Below, piece after piece: positions 1 through 5,796 of a stretch of DNA of 5,796 bases. The position numbers and the translations under genes are program-made. Location: assembly GCA_007122185.1 (NCBI GenBank), contig SKUI01000098.1, positions 1 to 5,796 of the forward strand, read 5' to 3'. Every line of letters starts with the position of its first letter. Positions within the stretch are counted from its first letter, which is position 1. Source of the DNA: Rhodothermia bacterium. GTDB lineage: Bacteria > Bacteroidota > Rhodothermia > Balneolales > Natronogracilivirgulaceae. A model generated the notes under the pieces. It did no database searches, was not told the DNA's origin, and saw only the letters and a list, made by a program, of their open reading frames with translations.

Positions 1-32
1 ACTTGTATAAGCTGGATGGCCCGCAACTGATC

Positions 33-1064
33 TCATGCTTTGAACTTCAGAAGCACATGCGTCCCGTCGTGCCCGGTCATATGCAATTCGGCTGAAAGCT
101 GTCGCGCAAGGCCCCGGATGATATTGAAGCCCAGACTGGTGCTTTTCCCGGCAAGCACCTCTTCGGGCAGTCCCGCGCCATCGTCCATCACCTGCAGCTG
201 ACACTCCTCCGTTTCGTTATCTTTCTTGAGCTTCAGGTGGATGTTTCCGGACTCCCGCCCCCGGAACGCATGCTTGTAAGCATTGGTCAGCAGCTCGTTG
301 ACAATCAGTCCACAGGGTATGGCCTTGGTGATATCCAGAACGGCATTGTCACAATCCAGGTGCACGGCAATTTTCCCGGATTCCTGTTCATAGGTTTCCT
401 GAATGGTTTTTACAAGCTGGCTGATGTAGTCTTCCATTTCCACCCGGGCAAACATTTCAGACTGGTAGAGTTTCTCGTGGATGAGGGCCATGGTTTTGAT
501 ACGTCCCACGCTCTCAAGGAACATCTTCTTCGCTTCTTCATCCTTTACATAATCAGATTGCAGGGTCAGCAAAGCCGAAATGACCGCCAGGTTGTTTTTT
601 ACCCGGTGGTGGATCTCCTTGAGCATCACCTCTTTTTCTTCCAGGGAATCCCGGATCTGCTGATCCGCTTTGCGTTTTTCCTCACGGACCTTTTGGTTCT
701 CTATCTCCCTTCTCACCGCCACCGGAACCCGCGTCAGATTGTCTTTCATGACATAATCCTGCGCGCCCGCCAGGACCGCTTCCACGGCAATTTCCTCTCC
801 GACTGTACCGGAGACGATGATAAATGGAATATCCTTCCCGGTTTTCTTTACAATCTCGAGTGCTTCAAGTCCGTCAAACCCCGGCAGGTTGTAATCGCTG
901 ATAATAATATCCCACTCCTGATTTCCAAGCGCTTTTTCCAACCCTGAGGCCGTTTCCACCCGGGTACATTGTGATTCCAGTCCAGCTCTTTTCAGTTCCA
1001 GCTCAACCAGTTTCGCATCGTCCGGCAGATCTTCAATAATCAGCACCTTCAAAGGTTTGCTCAT
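33..1064 (-). CDS. Soluble response regulator-histidine kinase fusion (REC-HisKA_2-HATPase_c)
   Basis: A 343-residue cytoplasmic protein with no membrane segment. Residues 1-120 form a receiver domain with acidic pair E11/D12, phospho-acceptor D57 (SDYNLPG), S85/T87 and conserved K107. A charged, probably coiled-coil linker (about 120-148) leads to a HisKA_2 dimerisation domain with EIHHRVKNN at 150-158. By alignment to the family, the His before RV (H153) is the likely phosphorylated one. The HATPase domain shows an N box (NELLTN, 256-261), a G1 box (DDGAG, 294-298) and a later Gly box around SLGF (310-313). Known for the family: an N-terminal receiver fused to a HisKA_2 kinase can gate kinase activity. 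Inferred here: it accepts phosphate from the upstream kinase and changes its own autophosphorylation. It is the last gene of a three-gene cluster, 49 bp after the receiver gene, and its start is fixed by a strong Shine-Dalgarno. The downstream partner is not identifiable. Confidence 0.93.
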   Translation of the reverse strand: MSKPLKVLIIEDLPDDAKLVELELKRAGLESQCTRVETASGLEKALGNQEWDIIISDYNLPGFDGLEALEIVKKTGKDIPFIIVSGTVGEEIAVEAVLAGAQDYVMKDNLTRVPVAVRREIENQKVREEKRKADQQIRDSLEEKEVMLKEIHHRVKNNLAVISALLTLQSDYVKDEEAKKMFLESVGRIKTMALIHEKLYQSEMFARVEMEDYISQLVKTIQETYEQESGKIAVHLDCDNAVLDITKAIPCGLIVNELLTNAYKHAFRGRESGNIHLKLKKDNETEECQLQVMDDGAGLPEEVLAGKSTSLGFNIIRGLARQLSAELHMTGHDGTHVLLKFKA

Positions 1065-1070
1065 TCCAGT

Positions 1071-1079
1071 TCCTCCTCC
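1071..1079 (-). promoter_or_regulatory. Strong Shine-Dalgarno of the REC-HisKA_2 kinase
   Basis: Read on the minus strand, GGAGGAGGA lies 6 bp before the ATG at 1064, with its best anti-SD match about 8-10 bp away. It supports this ATG as the true start. The site stands out because no other gene with a visible start here has a comparable SD, so this last gene may be translated efficiently and independently of the gene before it. Confidence 0.8.
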
Positions 1080-1113
1080 ATGTGGTGCGTTTTTAACTGT
1101 TGGCGAATGAATA

Positions 1114-1557
1114 TCATACTCCCAGCTCGTTCAAAGTCAGCCAGTACAATCCCAGCTGTTTCATGGCATGGACAAAGTTATCAAAGTCAACCGGTTTGCG
1201 GATGTAGCTGTTCGCCCCAAGGTCATATCCCTGCATGATATCCCGTTCTTCGCCGGACGAGGTGAGTATAACCACAGGGAGGCGGCGCGTCCGCTCATTC
1301 CTCCTGATCTCCTTAAGCACCTCCATCCCGCTGATTTTGGGCATATTCAGATCCAGGAGCACCACGGCAGGCAATTTCGGAGGTTCTTCCCCCTCACTGC
1401 CAAGCAGTACCCGCAATGCCGCTTCCCCATCTCTGGCAATCTTGACCTCATTCATGATACTGCTCTTTTCCAGCGCCATGATGGTCAGGTCAACATCATC
1501 GGGATTGTCTTCGACAAGCAGAATGTGCCTGTCCGTGATATCTGTTTTGATAGACAT
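1114..1557 (-). CDS. Single-domain response regulator, Rcp1-like (CheY-type receiver)
   Basis: A 147-residue stand-alone receiver domain. Visible residues are the acidic pair E16/D17 (LLVEDNPDD), phospho-acceptor D69 in LLDLNMP, T99 in LTSSGEERD, and K121 in RKPVDF. The extended loop before the third strand (about 53-62, GSEGEEPP) and the C-terminal LGLYWLTLNE are typical of the Rcp1 type, the partner of cyanobacterial phytochrome kinase Cph1 and of many PAS kinases. There is no output domain, so it must act by protein contact or as a phosphate shuttle. It follows the membrane PAS kinase by 30 bp and precedes the REC-HisKA_2 kinase by 49 bp on the same strand, which suggests co-transcription and makes the PAS kinase the likely phosphodonor. 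The ATG at 1557 has only a weak SD-like GGATAAG upstream; the next in-frame Met is too far inside the domain to be the start. Confidence 0.93.
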   Translation of the reverse strand: MSIKTDITDRHILLVEDNPDDVDLTIMALEKSSIMNEVKIARDGEAALRVLLGSEGEEPPKLPAVVLLDLNMPKISGMEVLKEIRRNERTRRLPVVILTSSGEERDIMQGYDLGANSYIRKPVDFDNFVHAMKQLGLYWLTLNELGV

Positions 1558-1572
1558 ATAGCTTATCCAAAC

Positions 1573-1586
1573 AAAAAAATTTTTTT
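1573..1586. repeat. A7T7 palindromic tract between kinase and receiver genes
   Basis: A run of seven A followed by seven T fills almost half of the 30-bp gap between the PAS kinase stop and the receiver start. On the minus strand the kinase ends with tandem TAA TAA and runs straight into this tract. A-tracts of this kind are known to be stiff or bent and are good sites for nucleoid proteins. With no loop and no GC stem before the T run it does not look like an intrinsic terminator. Its role is unknown. Confidence 0.6.
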
Positions 1587-1587
1587 A

Positions 1588-3375
1588 TTATACACTTTTA
1601 TCCGGCAAGAAAAAATAGAATACGCTACCCTCGTTTTCTTTGGATTCTGCATGGATGGAACCGCCATGACGGCTTATAATACGCTGGACTGTAGCCAGCC
1701 CGATACCCGTTCCGGGAAAATCGTCCTGTGTATGAAGGCGCTGAAACGGCACAAATAGTTTATCGTGGTATTTCATGTTGAATCCCACGCCATTATCCCG
1801 TACAAATACGTAACGTCTTCCATCCATATCTGCGCGGCCCACTTCAATATAAGCCTGTGCGCGGTTTGAAGAATATTTCCAGGCGTTGTCCAGAAGGTTC
1901 TGCATCAGTATCCGGAGCAGGCTGGGGTCGCCGGTGGCTGTCAGTTCCCCTGCGATATCAAACCCGACATTGCGTTTGGGTTCTTTTTCCTGATGCGCCT
2001 CGAGAATTTCCGTACTGATGATACCCAGATCGACCTGCTCCCTGTTCAGATCCTGACGGGTAATCCTCGATAGCATGAGGAGATCGTCAATCAGCATTCC
2101 CATACGCTGGGAGGCCTTGCGGATCCGGTCCAGATAGTCCAATCCTTGTTGGTGAAGTTTATCTGCGTATTGTTCCACCAGGACCCGGCTGAAACCGTCA
2201 ATGCCGCGCAGAGGTGCGCGCAGGTCATGTGACACCGAATAGGCAAACGACTCCAGTTCCCGGTTTGCCATTTCCAGTTCCCGGGTGCGTTCCTTCACTT
2301 TCTCCTCAAGTGAAACATTGAGTCTCCGGATCTCTTCCTCTGCGCGAACCTGGTCGGTCATATCCACCACGTTGCCGAGCGTATACAGCAGCCGGTCCTG
2401 CTCATCAAAAAAAGCGCGGCCATTGAGGATCACCGAACGCCTGGTGCCGTCTTTTCTGACAATGGAGTACTGGAGGTTCTCCACATATCCTTTTTCCAGA
2501 AGGTCCTTTTTGTGCTGTTCGAAAGTGGGCAGGTCCTCGGGGGCGATCAGGTCGGCCCAGGTTTTCTTGCCGATGACCTCCTGACGACTGTAGCCGAGCA
2601 GATTCAGTTCGGATTTGTTGATATCGATGATCGTAAAATCGCCGTCTAAACTGTGATACCCCACCGGCGCTTCCTGAAACAGGTGCTCGAAACGTATTTT
2701 GGATTCCCTGAGCCGTTCATACAAGGTGGTCTCCTCATGGATGTCGCGAATGAGCAGCAACCGGCTCTGGATATGTTCGAAACCGCGTTTATCGGTCAGG
2801 ATCATACGGTACCAGCGCCAGTCTCCGTCATCATGGCGCATCCGGACCTGATGTCTGACCGACTCATGATCCCGGATGTCGCTATCGCAGACTTTTCTGA
2901 TGGCATGAAAATTTTCCAGATCGTTCTGGTGGATAATGGCTTCGAAATCATGCAACGTGCGGAACTCTTTCTCATCATACCCCAGGATATCTTTGACCGC
3001 CGCATTGGTGTAGCTGAAGTGCTGATTATCATCCACCTGAAACACCACCTGATTCCCCTGCTCCAGCAAGGAGCGGTACAGCTCGAACCGGTCCACAAAG
3101 TCGCCTCGCATACGTGTTATCCGGGCCGAGTAACGCAGCAGCAGCAATAACAGCAGCAAGCCGGTGACAAGCACGTAAAACCATCCCTTGTATGTCTGGA
3201 ACTGCGTAAGCGTAGCAGAATTATCGATCAGCTGTTCCAGAAGGCGGTCCGAAAAAAGGATCCAGAGGAAACCCAGCACAAGGTATATCAGGACGATGTT
3301 CCAGGGGTTCAGCTGGGTAAGGCGGTATTTATTCAGTTCCCACATGAAAGATATACATTGATCGGGCGTTTCCAT
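1588..3375 (-). CDS. Membrane-bound double-PAS sensor histidine kinase
   Basis: A 595-residue sensor kinase. Two membrane segments (about 25-42 and 64-81) enclose a loop of about 20 residues. The pattern NPW...LWILFSDRLL...QTYKGW is a recurrent N-terminal module in PAS kinases. Two PAS domains follow (about 97-214 and 226-345), then a coiled coil (about 345-375). The HisKA domain has phospho-acceptor H383 in SVSHDLRAPLRG. The HATPase domain shows N box N493-N497, G1 DNGVGF (527-532), F box FVPFQRLH (541-548) and G2 GTGIGL (555-560). All catalytic motifs are present, and the kinase core resembles those paired with Rcp1-type receivers, such as the one encoded next. No PAS cofactor ligand can be assigned by eye. 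The start is uncertain: the ATG at 3375 and the ATG at 3345 (residue 11) both lack a good SD, and the second leaves a compact N-terminus before the first membrane segment. This is the first gene of the cluster and is divergent from sucC. Confidence 0.92.
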   Translation of the reverse strand: METPDQCISFMWELNKYRLTQLNPWNIVLIYLVLGFLWILFSDRLLEQLIDNSATLTQFQTYKGWFYVLVTGLLLLLLLLRYSARITRMRGDFVDRFELYRSLLEQGNQVVFQVDDNQHFSYTNAAVKDILGYDEKEFRTLHDFEAIIHQNDLENFHAIRKVCDSDIRDHESVRHQVRMRHDDGDWRWYRMILTDKRGFEHIQSRLLLIRDIHEETTLYERLRESKIRFEHLFQEAPVGYHSLDGDFTIIDINKSELNLLGYSRQEVIGKKTWADLIAPEDLPTFEQHKKDLLEKGYVENLQYSIVRKDGTRRSVILNGRAFFDEQDRLLYTLGNVVDMTDQVRAEEEIRRLNVSLEEKVKERTRELEMANRELESFAYSVSHDLRAPLRGIDGFSRVLVEQYADKLHQQGLDYLDRIRKASQRMGMLIDDLLMLSRITRQDLNREQVDLGIISTEILEAHQEKEPKRNVGFDIAGELTATGDPSLLRILMQNLLDNAWKYSSNRAQAYIEVGRADMDGRRYVFVRDNGVGFNMKYHDKLFVPFQRLHTQDDFPGTGIGLATVQRIISRHGGSIHAESKENEGSVFYFFLPDKSV

Positions 3376-3613
3376 GACAGGTCGGGGTGCGGAATTCTCT
3401 CTTTTCCAGCCACAATCCGCCAGCAGCGCCGTTCTGTTTCCTTTTGAAAAATGTAGGTAATTGCTTGATTAAATGGAAATAAACGGAACCAAACGTTTCT
3501 TCGAGGTCACTCATCGCAATTATCTGCAGTCCGTCGGGCGTGATCCGACATCCATACGGGTATTTTATTTAAGGCGGGTATCGGTTATTTTTCAGGGCTT
3601 TTTCACGCATCGA

Positions 3614-3642
3614 TTCTCAACATTCCAAGATTTTCAACATTC
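3614..3642. repeat. Tandemly placed 12-bp direct repeat upstream of sucC
   Basis: The copies TTCTCAACATTC (3614-3625) and TTTTCAACATTC (3631-3642) differ at one base and are spaced 17 bp start to start, less than two helical turns. The core TCAACATTC is identical in both. The second copy abuts a TATAAT box and the array covers the place where the -35 region would be, so it could be a binding site for a regulator of sucC. That role is inferred from position only. Confidence 0.5.
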
Positions 3643-3648
3643 TATAAT
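3643..3648 (+). promoter_or_regulatory. Possible -10 box (TATAAT) of sucC
   Basis: A perfect TATAAT lies 14 bp before the sucC ATG. A start site about 7 bp downstream would leave a leader of well under 10 bases, so the mRNA would be nearly leaderless; this fits the lack of a clear SD before sucC. No good TTGACA-like -35 is found at 16-18 bp, and many Bacteroidota-like bacteria use a different consensus, so the match may be chance in A/T-rich DNA. Confidence 0.3.
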
Positions 3649-3662
3649 AAAACCAGAGATTC

Positions 3663-4871
3663 ATGAACATCCACGAATACCAGGCCAAAGAGCTTCTGAA
3701 AGAATTCAATGTGGCCGTGCCTGATGGCATTGCCGTGTTCACCGTCGAGGAGGCGGTCAAGGCCGCGGAGATCCTCAAACAGAAAGGCACCACGCTTTTT
3801 GTGGTCAAGGCGCAGATCCATGCGGGTGGACGTGGCAAGGGCCGCACGAAAGCATCCGGTGCAAAGGGTGTGATCCTGGCCGGGTCGGTGGGCGAAGTCC
3901 GCAAAGCTGCCGAGTCGCTGCTTGGCGATACCCTGGTAACCATTCAGACCGGTGAAGCCGGCAAGAAAGTCGAGCGCCTTTACATCACTGACGGCGTGGA
4001 TATCAAGAAAGAGTATTATGCAGGCGTTACACTCGACCGCACCCGCAATCAGAACGTGATCATGGTGTCGACCGAAGGAGGGGTGGAAATCGAGAAAGTG
4101 GCAGCAGAGACCCCGGAGAAAATCATCAAGGAGTGGGTGGAACCCGGGATGCCGCTGCACGGACACCAGGCTCGGCGGCTGGCTTTTGCGCTCGGACTTT
4201 CCGGTGATCCGTTCAAGAAAGCCGTGAAATTCATCATGGCGCTCTACAAAGCCTACGAGAAAACCGACGCTTCCATCGTCGAAATCAACCCTCTTGCGCT
4301 GACAGGCGATAATGACGTCGTGGCCCTTGATGCGAAAATCAACTTTGACGACAACGCGCTGTTCCGCCAGACCGAGATCTGCAAGCTGCGCGACAAGTCC
4401 GAGGAAGATCCGCTGGAAGTGGAGGCCGTCGAATCCGACCTGAACTACATCAAGCTGGATGGAAATGTCGGGTGTATGGTGAACGGGGCCGGTCTGGCCA
4501 TGGCTACCATGGATATGATCAAACTGGCCGGGGGTGAACCCGCCAACTTCCTGGATGTGGGAGGCGGCGCCAACGTGGATACGGTACGCAACGGCTTCCG
4601 CATTATCCTGAAAGATCCCAACGTCGAAGCGATCCTGATCAACATTTTCGGTGGCATCGTGCGGTGCGACCGGGTTGCCAACGGGATCCTGGAAGCGGTC
4701 AAGGATCCGGCCATTGCCAAAAAACTGGAGAACATGCCGCTCATTGTACGGCTGCAGGGAACCAATGCCGAGGAAGGCAAGAAGATCATCGACGAAAGCG
4801 GTCTGAATGTCATTTCGGCCGTGCTGCTCAAGGAAGCCGCCCAGGAAGTCACCCGGGCCATTAGCGGATGA
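3663..4871 (+). CDS. sucC: Succinyl-CoA synthetase (ADP-forming) beta subunit
   Basis: A complete 402-residue beta subunit of succinyl-CoA synthetase, which with SucD interconverts succinyl-CoA and succinate in the TCA cycle with substrate-level ATP (or GTP) formation. It opens with the hallmark MNIHEYQAKELL. The ATP-grasp domain (about 1-235) has KAQIHAGGRGKG (49-60) and EINPLALT (207-214). E207, N209 and D223 correspond to E. coli Glu197, Asn199 and Asp213, which contact the phosphohistidine of the alpha subunit and bind Mg. The C-terminal ligase domain (about 250-400) has GCMVNGAGLAMATMD, NFLDVGGGA and NIFGGIVRCD. The protein is 14 residues longer than E. coli SucC, mainly from a longer loop after HAGGRGKG (about 60-72), as in Bacteroidota homologues. 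The start fits the family N-terminus although no strong SD is seen. No sucD lies downstream; the next gene is convergent. Confidence 0.97.
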   Translation: MNIHEYQAKELLKEFNVAVPDGIAVFTVEEAVKAAEILKQKGTTLFVVKAQIHAGGRGKGRTKASGAKGVILAGSVGEVRKAAESLLGDTLVTIQTGEAGKKVERLYITDGVDIKKEYYAGVTLDRTRNQNVIMVSTEGGVEIEKVAAETPEKIIKEWVEPGMPLHGHQARRLAFALGLSGDPFKKAVKFIMALYKAYEKTDASIVEINPLALTGDNDVVALDAKINFDDNALFRQTEICKLRDKSEEDPLEVEAVESDLNYIKLDGNVGCMVNGAGLAMATMDMIKLAGGEPANFLDVGGGANVDTVRNGFRIILKDPNVEAILINIFGGIVRCDRVANGILEAVKDPAIAKKLENMPLIVRLQGTNAEEGKKIIDESGLNVISAVLLKEAAQEVTRAISG

Positions 4872-4914
4872 TCATAGCGTCCAACCGATGAATCCGGCAA
4901 GTGCAGAAGTGTTC
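4872..4914. other. Short convergent spacer between sucC and bshA
   Basis: The 43 bp between the two stop codons hold no GC-rich stem with a T run on either strand. The best pairing, CGGAT (4865-4869) with ATCCG about 20 bases later, is only 5 bp. Transcripts from the two sides therefore probably overlap or end by another mechanism. Confidence 0.5.
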
Positions 4915-5796
4915 TCAGGATGCGGAAGGTGCCTGCATTTCTTCCATCACGGAATTATAGTAGGCCTCGTACCGGTCGACGATCAGGTTGAGTTCGAATA
5001 CTTCGGCACGCTTGCGCGCATTTTCCGAAAGCTGTCGGTGCAGCTGCTCATCACGGAGAATGGAAATGGCATAATTTCCCATGGTCTCGGTGTCGCCCAG
5101 TTCGCACAGATAACCGGTTTCGCCGTGGATGTTCAGCTCGGGCAGGCCGCCGATGTCGGAACTGATGACCGGCACACTGCAGCTCATTGCTTCGAGCGCG
5201 GCCAGGCCGAACGTTTCGGAACCCGACGGAATCAGGAACAGGTCGGCAATAGAAAGGATATCCTCGATTTTTTCCTGCTTCCCGAGAAAACGCACTTTTC
5301 CGCAAATCTTCAGTTCCCTGCAGCGTGACTCCACCTTGGGGCGGTCCGGTCCGTCACCGACCAGTAAAAGGTGTGCCGGGATGCCGCTCTGAAGCACCTT
5401 GTGGAAGATTTCAACGGTATCGCTGACCCGCTTGACCTCGCGGAAATTGCTTACGTGCACCAGCACTTTCTCCCCGTTCGGACACAGCGCCTTTTTGAAA
5501 TGGCTCTTTTCCGATTTGCTGAAGCGCACAAGATCAATAAAATTGGGGATCACCTCGATCTTCTTTTCTATTTTGAACCGTTTGCAGGTCTCGGCCCGCA
5601 GATACTCGGATACGGCCGTCACCCCGTCACTTTTATTGATGGAAAAGGTGACCACCGGGGCATAGCTGGGATCGCTGCCCACGATGGTGATATCCGTTCC
5701 GTGGAGGGTGGTGATCACCGGTATTTTCTGCCCGTTTTCCCCCAGGATCTGTTTGGCCAGGTAGGCGGATGTGGCATGCGGAATGGCGTAGTGCAC
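4915..5796 (-). CDS. bshA: N-acetyl-alpha-D-glucosaminyl L-malate synthase BshA (bacillithiol synthesis), N-terminus cut by window edge
   Basis: The last 293 residues of a GT-B fold glycosyltransferase (GT4). BshA joins GlcNAc from UDP-GlcNAc to L-malate, the first step to the thiol bacillithiol in the cytoplasm. Diagnostic motifs, counted from the window edge, are HYAIPHATSAYLA (2-14), TTLHGTDITIVGSDPS (29-44), FSINKSDGVTAVSEYL (51-66), VHVSNFREVKRV (113-124), the GDGP strand end (147-150) and the sugar-nucleotide EX7E pair E194/E202 in SGSETFGLAALEAMS. The combination of HYAIPHA, HGTDIT and SNFREVKR marks BshA rather than a generic GT4 enzyme. BshA proteins are about 380 residues, so roughly 85-90 N-terminal residues are missing. 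The first codon visible is an internal GTG (Val), not the start. It is convergent with sucC. No bshB or bshC is in view. Confidence 0.93.
   Translation of the reverse strand: MHYAIPHATSAYLAKQILGENGQKIPVITTLHGTDITIVGSDPSYAPVVTFSINKSDGVTAVSEYLRAETCKRFKIEKKIEVIPNFIDLVRFSKSEKSHFKKALCPNGEKVLVHVSNFREVKRVSDTVEIFHKVLQSGIPAHLLLVGDGPDRPKVESRCRELKICGKVRFLGKQEKIEDILSIADLFLIPSGSETFGLAALEAMSCSVPVISSDIGGLPELNIHGETGYLCELGDTETMGNYAISILRDEQLHRQLSENARKRAEVFELNLIVDRYEAYYNSVMEEMQAPSAS

Larger units (their letters stand above)
3376..3662. other. Divergent intergenic region between the sensor kinase and sucC
   Basis: This 287-bp gap between two outward-facing genes must hold both promoters unless transcripts begin elsewhere. 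It is clearly richer in A/T than the flanking genes, especially at 3440-3500 and 3555-3662. It contains a perfect palindrome AAACGTTT (3491-3498), a small inverted repeat GTCGG/CCGAC (3533-3537 and 3545-3549, 7-base loop, no following T run) and the direct repeats described separately. I cannot assign a kinase promoter with confidence; TACATTTT, read on the minus strand near 3449-3456, resembles the Bacteroidota -7 element TAnnTTTG but lacks a well-placed -33 TTTG. No convincing small gene is visible. Confidence 0.55.

Noticed and set aside
237..947. A 236-codon plus-strand open frame antisense to the REC-HisKA_2 kinase
   Set aside because: It lies wholly opposite a gene with intact domain motifs, and its translation shows no recognisable family and a low-complexity His/Phe-rich character expected from an antisense shadow.
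1168..1758. A 196-codon plus-strand open frame crossing the receiver/PAS kinase junction
   Set aside because: It is antisense to two clear genes and to their spacer, with no domain signal; best explained as a chance open frame.
2653..3150. A 165-codon plus-strand open frame antisense to the PAS domains
   Set aside because: Its sequence mirrors conserved PAS codons on the other strand and resembles no known protein.
3329..3514. A 61-codon minus-strand frame (MSDLEETFG...) upstream of and overlapping the PAS kinase start
   Set aside because: It is in a different frame from the kinase, overlaps its start region, has no clear SD and no recognisable motif. A small leader peptide cannot be excluded, but nothing supports it.
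3473..3724. An 83-codon plus-strand frame running into the start of sucC
   Set aside because: It overlaps the certain sucC N-terminus out of frame and reads through the A/T-rich promoter region; no family resemblance.
3642..4166. A 174-codon minus-strand frame antisense to sucC
   Set aside because: Antisense to the highly conserved ATP-grasp domain; a His/Phe-rich shadow with no motif.
4865..4895. A possible hairpin terminator between sucC and bshA
   Set aside because: The stem is only 5 bp with a loop of about 20 bases and no T run on either side.
5794..5796. GTG at the right edge as the start codon of the glycosyltransferase
   Set aside because: BshA proteins have about 85-90 more residues before HYAIPHA; the GTG is the internal Val codon of the conserved HVHYAIPHA-type motif and the gene simply leaves the window.

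Overview
The window suggests a Bacteroidota-like bacterium, perhaps of the Balneolota/Rhodothermota branch. Three things point there: a bacillithiol-type glycosyltransferase (BshA), a sucC gene with no sucD beside it and with a longer ATP-grasp loop than E. coli SucC, and a PAS kinase paired with an Rcp1-type response regulator. The lineage is an inference from protein character and gene order. Five protein-coding genes fill almost all of the window. I see no RNA gene, mobile element or CRISPR array.

Left part (33-3375, all minus strand): a three-gene phosphotransfer signalling cluster, transcribed from right to left. First comes a membrane-anchored double-PAS histidine kinase (1588-3375). 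Next, 30 bp on, is a single-domain Rcp1-like response regulator (1114-1557). Last, 49 bp on, is a soluble REC-HisKA_2-HATPase kinase (33-1064). Catalytic and phospho-accepting residues look intact in all three. None has a DNA-binding or enzymatic output domain, so the final target is not visible here.

Middle (3376-3662): a 287-bp divergent intergenic region that should carry the promoters of both the kinase cluster and sucC. It holds a 12-bp direct repeat (one mismatch, 17-bp period) ending right before a TATAAT box upstream of sucC, plus two small inverted repeats.

Right part: sucC (3663-4871, plus), the beta subunit of succinyl-CoA synthetase of the TCA cycle, appears complete. It converges with the minus-strand bshA (4915-5796), the first enzyme of bacillithiol synthesis, whose N-terminal part lies beyond the right edge. 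Only 43 bp separate the two stop codons, and no clear terminator is visible between them.

The window is mostly ordinary chromosomal core and signalling content. The points most worth a second look are the output-less signalling trio and the repeat array in front of sucC. I found no convincing undescribed system.
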